Shown here: piece after piece, positions 1 to 13,279 of the stretch
Layout: every line of letters starts with the position of its first letter
Numbering within the stretch: the first letter of the stretch is position 1
Source: Hormiphora californensis
Taxonomy: Eukaryota > Ctenophora > Tentaculata > Cydippida > Pleurobrachiidae
NCBI GenBank assembly: GCA_020137815.1
Contig: CM035360.1
Coordinates: forward strand, 6,645,059 to 6,709,058
Length of the DNA: 64,000 bases
Direction: 5' to 3'
Translations under genes and position numbers: made by a program
Notes under the pieces: model-generated
What the model was told of the DNA's origin: nothing
The model's database searches: none
Seen by the model: only the letters and a program-made list of their open reading frames with translations

Positions 1-68
1 TTAGCTCAGTATATCCCTTCTGCTGCTTCACACGACCTGGACTGGACGTTATATAGCTGGTATATAAT

Positions 69-3000
69 ATGGCCGTCTGCCCCGTTGCTTTGACCTATGG
101 AACAGGTATGTTTGTTTGTTGTTGTATATCTTCTGTTGCGTATCGTTGTTTGTTTACGTTCTACTATCTACTCTCCACATGACTTCACTGTTTACTCTCC
201 ACAAAATACTTACACAACATTTGCATTGCTAACACAACAATTTATTTTTCAGCGCTCGAGGCGTTTCTGGAGCAGTGTGATTTCTGCAGGAGGGAGGGGA
301 GCAGGTTTAGGAAGTGTGGAAATGTGGGCATGAACTCCTGTATGTTCTACGAAAATAAAGTTCAGGAACTCAAATGGTAAGTAGGTACATCGAGTTGTTA
401 CGTTGTTACCGGGGTAAATGGTTCGTCACGAAGTCACCCCTATCGTTGTTTTATATTGCGCAGATGGGTAATTTCATTACCAAGGTAAATGGTTCTCCAG
501 TTCTTTACTAGTTTAGTTATTTCTTCTCCTGCGGAGTTGCTTTAATCCTTCTTACCGGGGTGCGGTCAAGCAGAGAATGGCCGAGTGGGGTGATTCAAGA
601 GGTCACGAATCATGGGACAGCAGAACTTCTGCTACCCCTTTATCCGTGATTGGGTTGAGATCTCTGCGTGATGACTCTGAGATCTAAATATAGCCCAGAA
701 TATATGTTGCTAATTTCCCTTTTATCCTATCCCCCATTGTTAACCCTCCCCTCCTATTCAACAGGGAGATGCACCAGTTGAAACAGCAGTACGAACAGAT
801 GGATACTGGGGATTTGATCACCCTCCACAGAGTACCAGTGTAAGTTGTACAATTCTAATGATAACAACAAACATGAACAGATCTGTTATTCTGTTTGTAA
901 ATTGTAAAACATTCTAACAACAAACATATTGTTCACTCGATAATCTAAAGAACCTTCCAACACTTTCTACAACAATAAATATATCTTCTCTCTTCCGTTC
1001 AGTAAAGTTCCTGTCTCTGATGAGAATGAACGTATTGATGAAAACCAGATTAAACTTACTATCAACGACCTTGTGTGAGTTAAAATGGTACTATAGAAGT
1101 TTTAGTTAGTTCCCCCGTGACCCCTGTCCTAACAACTTTTTGTTTTAGTCCCATGTGATTTCACTGATTCCTGATTCCTGACTTTTCATCCTCGCATTAG
1201 TTTATCTTTTTAGGTTTATCATTAGGTTTTTAACTTGGTTACAATCACGAGACTCCCTGACCAAATCACGAACAGATTTAATCTAATAACTCTCTCACGC
1301 AAACATGAATATATGTGTGACTAGCATATTCAATCGTTATGTATATTTCTAGCCAGTTCTAGAACACCACGGGCCTCTAAAACACCATGTGTCATTTGAA
1401 GAAGGACCTTAATTTGATTTGCCAGACACATGTCGGGTGGCAGACCAGGTTTTTAAAGTCATGGGAGAAGGGTAAAAGTAAATAGAGAGGGTCCTGTAAC
1501 GTGGGAGAGTTCTTTACTAATCCTAGTAATAAGGGAGCTCACTCCGCAATAATATGTGCTCATGTGACGGAGAGCGACAGTGACGGACGGACGAATGGGA
1601 GGTCCAAACAATGAATAATTCATGTTTCACGTGATGATAACAAAAGTTGACCGCTTATCTAGTGTAATTCTTTTCTCTCGATGACTCACCTCGTATATTA
1701 TTCAAAAACTTTCGTCCTCCTTTTGGCGAACATTCCATTAACATGCGGGGTGCCGGGTGGGGAAGTAGAACTTACTATTTCGTCACTGTTTTATCTGCAC
1801 TATTGAAGTCACTGTCCCTATCTGAGGTATAATAAGGGACAGTGACATCACTTCCTGTCCCTCTAGAGACAAAGCGGTCTTTGCAGACGAAGGCAGCCCT
1901 ACCCCACTTCTCACCCTAGCTTCATATCCACTAACACTCTCCCAGAGTTCCCCTAACCCCTAACTAACCACTCGTAACCCACTCCTCCCCTCTCCCAGAT
2001 ATCTACCAGAGTTTCCCAGTAAGAAGACATACCATTTCCGGTACGTGGTGTGTCTGCCCCTCCAGAAACATGTCCTTCAGGAGAGCAAGACAGAGCTGTT
2101 CAAACAATGCGAGGTGGAGAAGGTCCTGAAGAACATGATCTTCGAATATCCAAGGTAATATAGAAATGTGATTATATATAACGTGACTTAGTATATTGTG
2201 GATATTATAAATTTTGGCTCTTTCCATCGTGTTTCCGTCGGGTTTCCGTCCAGATAGAGAATAGTATGAAGTATCGTCCCTGATGATGTCACACATTACG
2301 GGTCCTATTATTCAGGAATTCGTTTCTTTTACTCATATTATGATAATATGATTATCTTTATCTCTGCCTTCCCATGTATTGAATAGCAAGCAAGCAGAAG
2401 GCCTCTTATAAACCCAAAAGGATTGTTTCTATTCCGTATTGATCCTATAAAAGGACGAATCATTGGGATTAGTTGTGCCAGGATTACCCAGAGAGCGACA
2501 ACTCCACGCAGCACTCTTCGAACCTGCGACGACTATTTCTTCACTTCTTGGCATCCCCTCTCGGGGGCGTCCTTGCCTCGATCCGGCGAGCCCTGGGACT
2601 GCACGGCCAATGTAGTCCCTACCTCTCCGGCTCTTGGTTCGGGGTCCCCGGCAGGGTTGTCATTGGCTTGATGACCTAGGCGTGTAGTTTAATTTACAGT
2701 TTACTGATAAGTTACAAGTAGAAGGTGCACCAATTGCGGGGTAGTCTGGCTGTTCTTTTGTCGTCGAGTCGATTTATTCCCTCACGCATGACGCATGTTT
2801 CTTGTCTGTCTTCACACAGTTCACATGTATATCGTATGACATGACCTCTTATCTACAGAGTATCACACTCAAACTCCAAAGGGTTGTTTCTATTCCGTAT
2901 TCCTCCTATAAAATGACGAAACATGTTATCTAGTTGCGCCAGTATTACCCAGAGAGCAGACCGGGAAAGCTCCACGCAGCATTCTTCGAAACTATAGAAC

Positions 3001-4243
3001 GCCGATCTCGAGCAGACCGTGGCGCCTTGTTTCGGGGAGCCCCCGTCACGCGCTCTTGGCGCCCGGTCCCGGCACGGCCATGCGGTCCTGCACGGCCAAT
3101 GCGGTCCCTCACGGCCATGCCGCGGTTCCAGGTTCCACTGGCGCCTGGTGGGAGCCCCCCGGATACGGGTAAAATCGTCTGGTTGACCTGGGCGTCGTAG
3201 CACCAAGTAGAAGGTGCAACAAACGCGGGGTAGTCTGGCTGTTCTTTTGTTTCATTATGACGTCATTACCCCCTCATTATGACGTCATAACGTGTGTGTA
3301 TTTTCAGGTCTGATGAGAAGATGCAGGAATCACTCCGTCGAGGCTACCTCACTATTGAATTGTATGCTGCCAGAAAGCTGAAATCCCCCTACATTATTGG
3401 AGCGACCCGGATCCCCCTCTCAACTCTCTTCACCCAGTCATCTCTAACAGGGACCATTAATCTGGGAGAGAGGGAGAAAGGGGCTGGACTCTGGGAAATG
3501 AGTTACAGTATTACAATCCGACGACCTCAAAATAAGGATGTGAGTACGTTTCACAATTATATTCCTCTCTTTGGGATATAATGCGGTCGTGACCATATTA
3601 TATTTCCGTTTTTATTCAGGCAATCCCATCACCCACATAATTTCCTATTCCGTTTTAATTCAGTCATAACAATCCTGTCACGTTTTAACCCCCCTCCTCA
3701 CTTTATTCACACACTCCATGACATTTCAGACAATCCAATCACCCTCTAACCCCCCACAAAATAACCTCTAACCGTCCTTGTCCCAATTCAGGCTCGAGAA
3801 AACTTCACTCTCGTTGAGAAGACATGGCTGGCCCTTGAACCACAGAAAGATAGTAGCAGAGCACGACGCTCCTCCATAGCCTGTATGAACGCTAAACTTA
3901 GCAACCGAACTAAAAAGTCAAAACGGCACTCACAGATGAAGGTATTTTATTGCACCTCTCACTCAAATCAAGTTTTTCTAGATTTGTCAAGTGTTCCAAA
4001 CCAAGCTAAACCCCTACTCTTGCGTGTCCCTAACATCCCCTACTCCCCCTACAGTTATCAACTAATGAGAATTTATCGCCAATCAAAACAAAACAAAGCT
4101 CTCTGGAGGAAGAGAAAGACGAAGAGGAAGAGGATAACCAACAAGACGTGAAAGAAGATAAAGTTAGCGATAGTTTAGTGTCAGGAAACACTGCTGCCAA
4201 AGTGAAAAAGACGTTTACCAGACGACTTAGCACCATTTTCTAG
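69..4243 (+). CDS. CC2D1-like coiled-coil and C2 domain protein (344 aa, 8 exons)
   Basis: Exons are 69-105, 253-376, 765-839, 1003-1074, 1999-2154, 3308-3539, 3792-3941 and 4055-4243; they sum to 345 codons in one frame with GT-AG introns. The ATG at 69 follows an in-frame stop at 54-56. Residues about 17-45 are cysteine-rich (CDFC, RKCGN) and run into a short helical stretch (KWEMHQLKQQYEQM). Residues about 95-250 look like a C2 beta-sandwich with FRYVVCLPLQ, YLTIELYAARKL and IIGATRIPLSTL, followed by TLVEKTWLALEP, which resembles the VTENWLVLEP that I recall after the C2 domain of CC2D1A/B (Lgd/Freud-1, an ESCRT-III regulator). The tail is basic and serine-rich with an acidic patch. It lacks the DM14 repeats of full CC2D1 proteins, so it is a short relative or another C2 protein. 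Exon structure is well supported; the family call is moderate. Confidence 0.6.
570..667 (+). repeat. tRNA-like (Ser/Leu-type) sequence, probable SINE head or tRNA pseudogene
   Basis: Inside intron 2 of the first gene. A canonical A-box TGGCCGAGTGG lies at 578-588, and a degenerate B-box GGTTGAGATCTC at 653-664. GCAGAGA (570-576) is exactly complementary to TCTCTGC (661-667), which would form a 7-bp acceptor stem. The T-arm does not fold properly and the length (98) is too great, so this is not a working tRNA gene. A tRNA-derived SINE or decayed tRNA fits best. Confidence 0.4.
2416..2762 (+). repeat. Dispersed repeat family, copy 1 (intronic)
   Basis: Shares its start (GTTTCTATTCCGTATT) and its end (GGGTAGTCTGGCTGTTCTTT) with 2877-3252. 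The middle is GC-rich with the motif CACGGCCAAT. The two copies differ by many substitutions and indels, so the duplication is not recent. No TIRs, poly-A tail or Pol III boxes were found. Confidence 0.7.
2877..3252 (+). repeat. Dispersed repeat family, copy 2 (intronic)
   Basis: Second copy of the 2416-2762 repeat. Its centre (about 3060-3125) carries three short imperfect direct repeats around CACGGCCATGCGGTCC. The open frame across it is a by-product of GC-richness and lies wholly inside an intron. Confidence 0.7.
3258..3287. promoter_or_regulatory. Pair of perfect CRE palindromes
   Basis: TGACGTCA occurs at 3258-3265 and 3280-3287 within a 22-bp tandem repeat, 20 bp before the splice acceptor of exon 6. 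The octamer is the known CREB/ATF site. Regulatory function inside this intron is inference. Confidence 0.35.
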
Positions 4244-4271
4244 TAATATAATGTGATATTATTTCTGGGAC

Positions 4272-4342
<71 letters not shown>

Positions 4343-7300
4343 TGATATTGGTGATTGTTATTTATTGGTATATTCAGATGGCCTTGTTAGAAGTCGCTCT
4401 TCTTGTTTTGTTCCGATTTGGAACATGCTTAATTCCTATAATTAACTATAATTAGTAATTACCCCGCTGCTTTTTATGATACTGTGTGATCCTACTTTCT
4501 ATAGTGTTACACTAGATAGTAGTGTCACGCACACCGCGTAATATGTGATGCTTCTTTGAGATTTTATATTCTTTAACCTTTTTACTATTGATCAGGGTGT
4601 GTAAAGGGTGCTCTAAAATATATTGACTGTACTACAACTACCAAGTGAGAGATTGAGAAAGATGATTACCACATGATATGATGATTTTGATTTGAGAAAG
4701 GCCCCGACTTGCTCACTGTTTGTTAGTTCATTAAACCACCAACAAATAAATGCGTATCTTTTGTAGTGAAGAATATTCCTCGGAAAAGTAATGTTAGGTG
4801 ATGAGAGGTGTGACGTGAGAACACTTGACACACAGTACCGACCAGTACCAACAAAGATTTGGTTCCGCCTGGTACTCAGATCCAGATTTCCAGCGGCCAA
4901 TTGTTTGTAACGCGCACAGACCGCTCTATGGTCCTATCCGCGCGCACTAGAATTCTGCACGTGCAGCGCTGACCAGGGTCTGCTTTACCGATTTACGGCC
5001 AATCCACGGTCATTGCATTTGGTTCCAAAATCCACTTCCATTTGGGTACAAATTAAAAGGACTTGGTTTCATAATGATATATCAAATACAATGAATATGG
5101 ATATGTACAGATGTAGTTAGAGACCATTCCCACTAGGTACCTCTCAAATGATACACACCACACCATGACCACAGTGCCAACACAGCCCTTGAGAGGAAAT
5201 TCAAATCGGACAGAATCCAGGATATCAGAGAAATTGTTGTGTACTAATACTCAACAAAAGATATCGATTCAAGACCAGAATTTTATTTAGAGAATGGGAA
5301 GACCCAATTTCAAAGAATGGTTCGGTGTGTGTCAACTGTGGTCAGGGTGTGATTGTGTATACACAAGAGAGAGATACCCATATTATATCAGCAAAATATA
5401 ACAGCAAAATAAACTGTGACTACCAATTTGGTGCAGATACGTAATACATATTTGAAAACCCGGGAACACACGATTAACAATACTGATTTGTGTATTGGAA
5501 CGATGAGTGTGAATCAACCTCTACTTTCTATCTCTACTCTATCTTTCCTAACCGTTACACCATACAATTGATCTTAACTATCTACTACATACACATTACA
5601 CACCACTCGCTATCATTCACTTCTTCATTCTCTACCCATTCTCTAATTATCTACCATCAACTCGTTCGTTCCAAACACACAATATATATTGATTTTCTCA
5701 CGGGATAGTAATCACAGTAAAAATTTTGCCAAACTTAATTTCGTAAAACCCAAACCTGATACATAATACGATAATATTGAATTGTCTTTTTTTTGTTCGG
5801 ATCAAAAAACACATGTACAGAGTAGTATAAGACTAAATATATAAGAGAGGATATTATATATAAGTGCGACTGAAGAAATGAACACACGCAAAAAATTAAA
5901 TTCTCCCAATCCTCTCTCTCTTGAATTTTCAGGATTGAAAAAGTGAAAAAAAAACAATGTAAATTATTTCAGGCCAAAGCGGTCTTCTGCATAAGTTTTC
6001 CACCATTATAATTGCAACTCCTGTCTCATTCTCGCCTCCCCTTAGCCAATAGAGCAACTGGGAAAGACGGATCTAAGAACAGAGAGTTGGAATGGTGATA
6101 TTTTTGTAAAAATAGAGATGGTAGGTAGCTAGCAAAATATAGAACACAAATACACACACACAACTAATAACTAGAGAGGAAAACAAGTGATTTTCTTTGT
6201 GTAGATCTCATCACGGTTTTATTAAACCCAGGTTGCAACTACACTCTCTCTCTGTTTAATCCCTGACTACACAGCTATTATATCGGTACTACTGCTAGTA
6301 ATATATTTGTAACACAATTGCTGCTGTAGAATTATGATCATATCCCAAAAACAAATACACAAAAAAAACTTTGCACAACATAGAATGCTAAACAAACCCT
6401 CTCTCTTATTATGAATTACTGTGGCGTGTAACTTCTATTTATACCAGAGATATATTTATATTGTGTTTTTGGATGTAACACCGTGTGATCTGTAACAGAG
6501 TTGTTATTCCCATTCCGTCAGGCCAATGCTCTGACAGTTCCCATTAGTTCTCAATCACACACAGTGCACGGTACCCCCAGATTATTATTATTATTATACC
6601 CCTACCACTATAATTATACACATAGCTATTAGCAATAATCCCAGGTGGAGAGATGTAAAGATACAAAGTACATGATTAAACAATTACAACTTGTAATGAC
6701 AATACAATTAGTGCAACAACTGACACTATTGGTACAATTACTGCACTGAGCAATGTACATTAAAAGTGTAGTTGTTTAATCATGAACCTTCAGATACGGT
6801 ATATATAGATATATTATAGAAGACCTGTCCATAAAAATTAAACCCAACATCATAAATAGTATTTGCGTGGAAGTTAAAAACTTTTTGAAAACTATAAAAT
6901 CAAAAGGGTATATGTGTTAAGGCTAAGCTCTATACGAAGATACTGAATATTTTACCCGGCTATAATTCTAATACTAATAATCGTGCAACTAAACTGTCAC
7001 TGTAATGCCATTCAGTGACAGTGATACATACACTCTCTTACATTTCAATGTGATCTCAAAATTTCTACCCCAGTATGCGTCTAAGAGGCAACTACACAAT
7101 ACACACACTCACACATTATATATTGCAGTATATATATAGACAACTTATATAATATTAGCAGGCTCTTAAACAATAATGATCTATAGCGCACTACAAAAGA
7201 TACACACACATTGACACAGTGGGGGGCTTCTTCTCTCCCTCAGGCCTCAGCTAGGCAACTGAACAGGAATCAGGACCACTGGTCCAAATCGAGCTGACAG

Positions 7301-7647
7301 GGCTGCATCCAATAGATTCACAGAGAGAGAGAGAGAGAGAAGCCTCACACCGCCATCACACACACAAATATATTTATACCCTTTCCTGTACTGTAGCACT
7401 AGAACACTACTTGCCCCTCTCTCTCTTTGTACAGTTTCACATAGTCACACATCTATCAAATAGCGTCCCACAACATGTAACACACGCACACACAAACACT
7501 GTAATTATATCACAGTTATATATTATATATCCCTCGCCTGGCAACAACAACAACAACAACTCTCTCAACTTTCTAACGGAATAGGGGTGTTTCAAATCCC
7601 CGAATATTATACCCACCACTACAACAATAATCCCAGCTGATCTCTCT
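4244..7647. other. Intergenic region between two convergent genes
   Basis: No credible coding sequence. It must hold the 3' UTRs of the C2 gene and the ESRP gene. It contains a (GA)n array at 4274-4338, an AT-rich stretch at 5400-7200, and an inverted repeat whose arms begin CATGATTAAACAA (6671-6688 and 6767-6784). At 6517-6537 is a 21-bp motif that recurs in reverse orientation at 44656-44676. Confidence 0.7.
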
Positions 7648-10372
7648 CTATCTATCTAGGAAGAGCTCGACATACCGTGGTCCAATATGTTTCCGATCTT
7701 TCTCAACCACAGCCCTCTGAGCCTCCTCAGCACTGCTAAACCGAACATAAGCCTCCCCAGTGGGTTTCATATCATCGTTATAACACACAAAGACATCACA
7801 CTCAGATAGGTTGAACCCGGAGAAGAAGTTGAGTATCTCGAACTTGTCAGTGTTGTAAGGGATACCCCTCATTCGGACTACAGTTCTAGAGGGTAGGGTT
7901 GAGCTGCTTCCGTCTGACCAGCTCTGACCAGGGGCAGGACCCCCAGCGGGACCTCCACCACCTCCACTAGGACCTCCCCCTGCCCCGGGGGTGTCCGCGG
8001 AAAGGAAGGAATCAGAGGAGAAGAGATTGGGGAGCGCTGAAAACAAGTTATCCGCTATTTGGTCACTCGTGTAATCTTGTACACTCACTTGAGATAATGA
8101 CCGGATAAAGTCCAGCGGTAGATCGATAGGGCTGCTCTGGGTTGTATTGACTGGGTATGGAGAGAGAAGGGGAGGGGGAGCAGCGTCACTGCCACCACTC
8201 TTCCGCTGGTATCTAGCATCAGGTGGGCTGGTTTGGGGCCACGATTGCTGGGATTTCAGAAGAGACTGGGTAGCTTGATCCAGAGCAAATGCACTGCTTG
8301 CCAGGGCCTCTGTCTGCTGCTGTTGTTCCCAGGACGTCATACTACCAGGTAGGAGGACAGGGGAGAAGGAACCAGGAGAGGGAGGTGGGAAGATGGTGTT
8401 AGGAGACAAGAGATCAGCCCCGTTACTAGGGGACCACGGTGAGGATGGGATGTTAAACCGGAACGGACCCACTGCATTTATCATCTCTATTCTCGCACAT
8501 CTAAACACCTCGATATATCTGTTTCCCATGTGTTGCTTGTGCTTCTCAGTAGCTTTAACTGCATCTTCAACAGTTGCAAAATGCACATAACCGTTGCCGG
8601 TTGGTTTGCCAGCTGCGTCGTATATGAAATGGATCCCTCCCTCTCCGAGAGTCAGACCGGAGAAGAAGTCCATTACTTGGGCCAGGGAGGCTGTGTAGGG
8701 TAGACCCCTGAGTTGTACACAGTCCATTATTGTGGAAGGTAGGGACGCACCACCTGTGTGTGAATGGAATTATTTAACGTGGTGAGTTTAAAATATTGTT
8801 AGCTTGTCAGGATCAACTTGTCAAGCTGACATGATAGGGGAGAGAGATAGAAGGATACAGAGAGAGGCACACAGAGAGACAGAGAAAGAGACATACTAAA
8901 GTAGATCCAGTACTTACTCATATCAGGTGGCTTTTTGAACTGCTGTTTGAGCCATGCGTCCTCTACTCGATTATCTGGCACCCACAAGTTGGGTACAATA
9001 GGAGAGGTAGGGTTGGAAGCGAACGGTTGCCCCATACCTGAAAGAAAGAGAGGTTGACAACAATAATTAATGAGAAATAATTCTACAGAAAGAGCCCCGC
9101 CAGCTGTGTGGAATGTTGGGCCTCTGGAATGGGGCGGGAAGGGGGGCGCGGGGTGTTAGCCTAGTCGAGTGCGCGCACTTGGAACATCTCCAACCATTAT
9201 GCTACAGAGAAAGGTAACTGCAGTAGACTTGGTAAGCAGGTGAAATACCGCGCGTTACTGCTCGTCCGAGTCATGCGCTCTCCGCCTAATAAAAAAGCTT
9301 TCTTTAGCACGAATCCAGGTGGTGGAAGCCTCTAGCATTAAAGAAAGGAGAGATAGAGACGGGGTATGAAGAGAGAGAGATAGAGAGATAGAGAGAGAAA
9401 GATAGGGAGATAGAGAGAGATAAAGAGAGAACAAGTAACTAACAGAGACTTGGAAAGATAGAGAAGTGTAAATTCTTTGTTAGCAGTTGATTGCATGAGC
9501 CAATGTTGTGTCAACTGTTGATATAATACTTAGGTAGATCATTTGGCTCCAGTAATTATAGTGGGGCAATGTCGGATGCCGCTATAAGGATCGGGGATCC
9601 TAATTCAAAGGATCATGTCCTCCGATTCATTGCTCCGATTGTTAGAGTAAACAGAAGCCCAGAGAATTATTACTTATGAACATGGAAAATAGTAATTTGA
9701 TGAGGAAATACGAGAGAGAAAGGACTATTGAAGGGCCGAGAAAAATCAGAATCTGGGGAGGTATATGACGGGTATGGGACAAAGCGAGGAATCAGAACTG
9801 CACAGAGCTGTATTTACCACCCAGGCCACATACAGTGTTTGACACTCCCCTCTCTCTATCTCTCTCCCTCTCTCTGCTGTAGTCATTACCTAATTTGATT
9901 TCTTAATGTAACTACACAACTGTTCTCCGTACCTCTGGAACCTCTCTTCTTCTTCTTCTGCTGATGGTCTGGTGATGCGTGTAAACACAAATTAACACCG
10001 CCAACTACCAATATTATATCTGAGTCTCAATTCTCTCTCTTTTCAGTTTATTATTCTCTCATTTTCAATCTCTTCTTTTTTTGTTCTTTCTTCTTCTTCT
10101 GAATCTGTATCTCGAACATCTCTGATCTACCTTTTTTTGCTGATCTATTGTTAGGTGATACCTATCTAGATCACTTAGTGCAGCTGATGATACTGTGACT
10201 TATTTGTTATCCCACTCTTTTAATATCTTCCTTTATTTTCTCCTACACACACAACACTATTTGTGTCTTACTACTCAGAGCTGTACTGTACAATTGTGTA
10301 TATCTAGCAGCAGTAGAAGATCTACTGAGGGAGAGAGAGAAAGAGGGGGAGAGAGAGAGAGAGAGAAAGAGG

Positions 10373-10421
<49 letters not shown>

Positions 10422-10862
10422 AGAAACATAGAGAGAGGAGGAAGAGAACAAAGGAAGGAGAAGAGAAGAGAGATATTCTTCCTCTACTCTTCTCTCTATC
10501 TCTTTCTCTTCTCTTCTCTCTCTCCCTCTCTCTTCCCTCTTCTATCTCTCTTCTCTTCTGTCCCTTTCCCTCTCCTAACCTTTCTCCTCTCTCGTTCTTT
10601 TTTGCCTGTTCACTATCCGTCTCAAAGCCTTCATCTTCTCCCTTTCCCTCCGTCTCGGGTTTCCCTTGGGGCCTTGCGAGGTTGCCATTCCCCCTCTCCC
10701 TAATTACCCAGTTAAAGCTCAAATTTTCAAATGTCCATCACCAAGCCTTCACTGGCTACCCCGTGGTACAAGGGTTCAATCCTGAACCCTTGCAATGACC
10801 GGAAATTGACTTAGTTCCCCCTTCTTTCTCCTATACTATCTCTCTCGTTCTCTCTTCCTCTG

Positions 10863-10895
<33 letters not shown>

Positions 10896-13232
10896 ATCTC
10901 TCTCCCTCTCTCTCTCTCTCTCTTTCTTCCCCTCTTCTCTCTTTCCTCTCTCTTCAGGGGATACTCTTTTCCTTTCCGTCCTCCTCCTACCCTGGGTCCG
11001 TTTTTGCTTTCCCCCTAATTCCCAAAAGGAATTATAACCTCGACTTTTTAAATGGATCGGGTTTTTTTGGGGTTGGGTCTCTCCCATTTATCAGATCCAA
11101 AGTATCCCTAATTCGAGGCTAATCCCTCTTTTTTCAGGGGGGGTCGACGGGTTTTTGGGGTGTTTTTTGAGGTATACGTTATATGAAAGCGCTGGGCAAG
11201 GCGGAAACGATTATAACAACGTCTCGATGTTTCGCGCCCGTTTGGCCCAAAAATTTGGGGGTTAACATTTGGCCTATAATGGTGGAACCCCCTTTAAAAC
11301 AATTGGTGGGGTCAGAACATCCCTCATTGTACCAAAGGCTTCGTCTTGTCTTTATACAAAATTCCTGAAAATTTTATTGGGCGTTACTTCCAACTACTTC
11401 TTATTTTTGGGGTTTACAAAATTTGGGGAAAAAAACCCCTTTTTTTCCTCTTTTTGCCTTTTTTGGGGGTCCTGCCTCACTCCTGAAAAAAGGCTGGACT
11501 CAACCTTGCCGTTTGGCTAGTTTTCTAAAGCCGTGTTTCTTCAAATTTGGTGTGCGATTTTTGATTAAGGGCCCCCGTTTAAAAATTAGGGGTTTACTAA
11601 AATTTTCATGGGCAAAACAAATGTTAACCCCCATAATTTTTTAACGGGGGCCTTATCAAAAATCGCTACCCAAATTTGAAGAACAGGGATTAATTGTATT
11701 AAACTGGGGAGGGGCGGGGGAACTACCTGTTAAGGCCAGAGGGGGGGGTCGACGGGTTTTTGGGGTGTTTTTTGAGGTATACGTTATATGAAAGCGGCTG
11801 GGCAAGGCGGACGATTAGAACAGACGTCATCGATGTGCGTGCACCGTTTGGCCAAAATTTGGGGGTTAACATTTGGCCTATAATGGATGTTAACCCCTAT
11901 AATCAGGATTGGTGGGGTCTGAACAACCTCATTGTACCAAAGGCTTCGTCTTGTCTTGATACAACTTCCTGAAAAGTTTTATGTCGTACTTCCAACACTT
12001 CTTGATTTTTGGGGGTTTACAAAATATGCGGAAAAAGCCCTTTTTGCCTCTAATTTTGCTCTTTTTGGGGACAATCTGACTCATTCCGGAAATACGGGCT
12101 AGGACTCAGACCTTGCCGTTTGGCATAGTTGTCTAGAGGACCGAGCAAGAGAGGAGAGAGTACCCGAGAGTGAGAAAGAGGGGGAGAAAGGGGGAAGAGA
12201 AAGAAGGAGGGGAAGAAGAGAGAGGGTAGCCCGGGGGGGGGGGGTTAAAAAAAATAAAGTTTTTTTCCATACAATATGCAAGTGCATAAATAAGTGAGCT
12301 AAGTTGTTGTCGCATTTGGGTGGAGTGGCAATTTGGGTAGGGAATGTGTGACACATCAGAACTAACTGATTTAATTTATTAATTAGCTGATGCAGTCAAC
12401 TAATTAGTTAATTGAAATTTCCCTTGGAAGGGTACAGAGATGGTTGGAGTGACTTCCCAGAGCGGCGTAGGCTCCCCTGAAAAGCGGCCAAAGTCCAGGG
12501 AGTGGGATGCGTTCACTGTAACAGGGATGTGGGTTAGTATGAGAACAATAGATAGATATCAATGGAATAGAAAGAGAGGGAGAGACATAAAGATAGTGAT
12601 AAAAAGTAAGAGATAGAAAGAGAAGGTAGAGAGTAAGTGATAGAAAATGGAAGGGGAAAGATAGATGATAGAGTAAGAAGGTAAGAAAAATAGTATAAAA
12701 TGAGAAGCAAAAGAAGGAGAAGCTAGATAGAAGGAAAGGCCGGGAGAAGAGATACCGGCTGTCAGCACGCAGCGTCAAAACATGTCATACACTCTCTCCC
12801 TTTCTCAGGTACACACGAAAATAGTCCAGAAATTGATGTGAGGAAGCTGATTTCGAGCTGGTTCAAAGTTCAAACTTGAGTTATGAATTTGCGGGAACGA
12901 TACTATCCTAATCATTTACATTTTGTTTTTTGTTACGTTTTTTATCCGAACCCAAAATTATCAGAGTGCCAAAAAATTTCCCCCCCCCCAACCTAAACTT
13001 TCTGGATTTACACTGTGACAGGTCTCGATCAGGTGGCGATCATTCCGGAGAGAGAGAGAGGAATATGCACCAGGAAGCCCGTGTATAGAGATAGCTTACA
13101 CCCACACACACAGACGTGCAATGGGTTACATGTGAGAGCGAAGGGATGGGGAGACAGAGAGAGGGAGATCGATAGAGGGATGGGGAGGGAAAGATCGATA
13201 GAGGGATGGAGAGGGAGAGAGAGGGAGAAAGT

Positions 13233-13279
<47 letters not shown>

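Noticed and set aside
10768-10794. tRNA T-arm-like GGGTTCAATCCTGAACCC
   Set aside because: It is a simple 10-bp hairpin with a 4-base loop; no A-box upstream and no acceptor stem.
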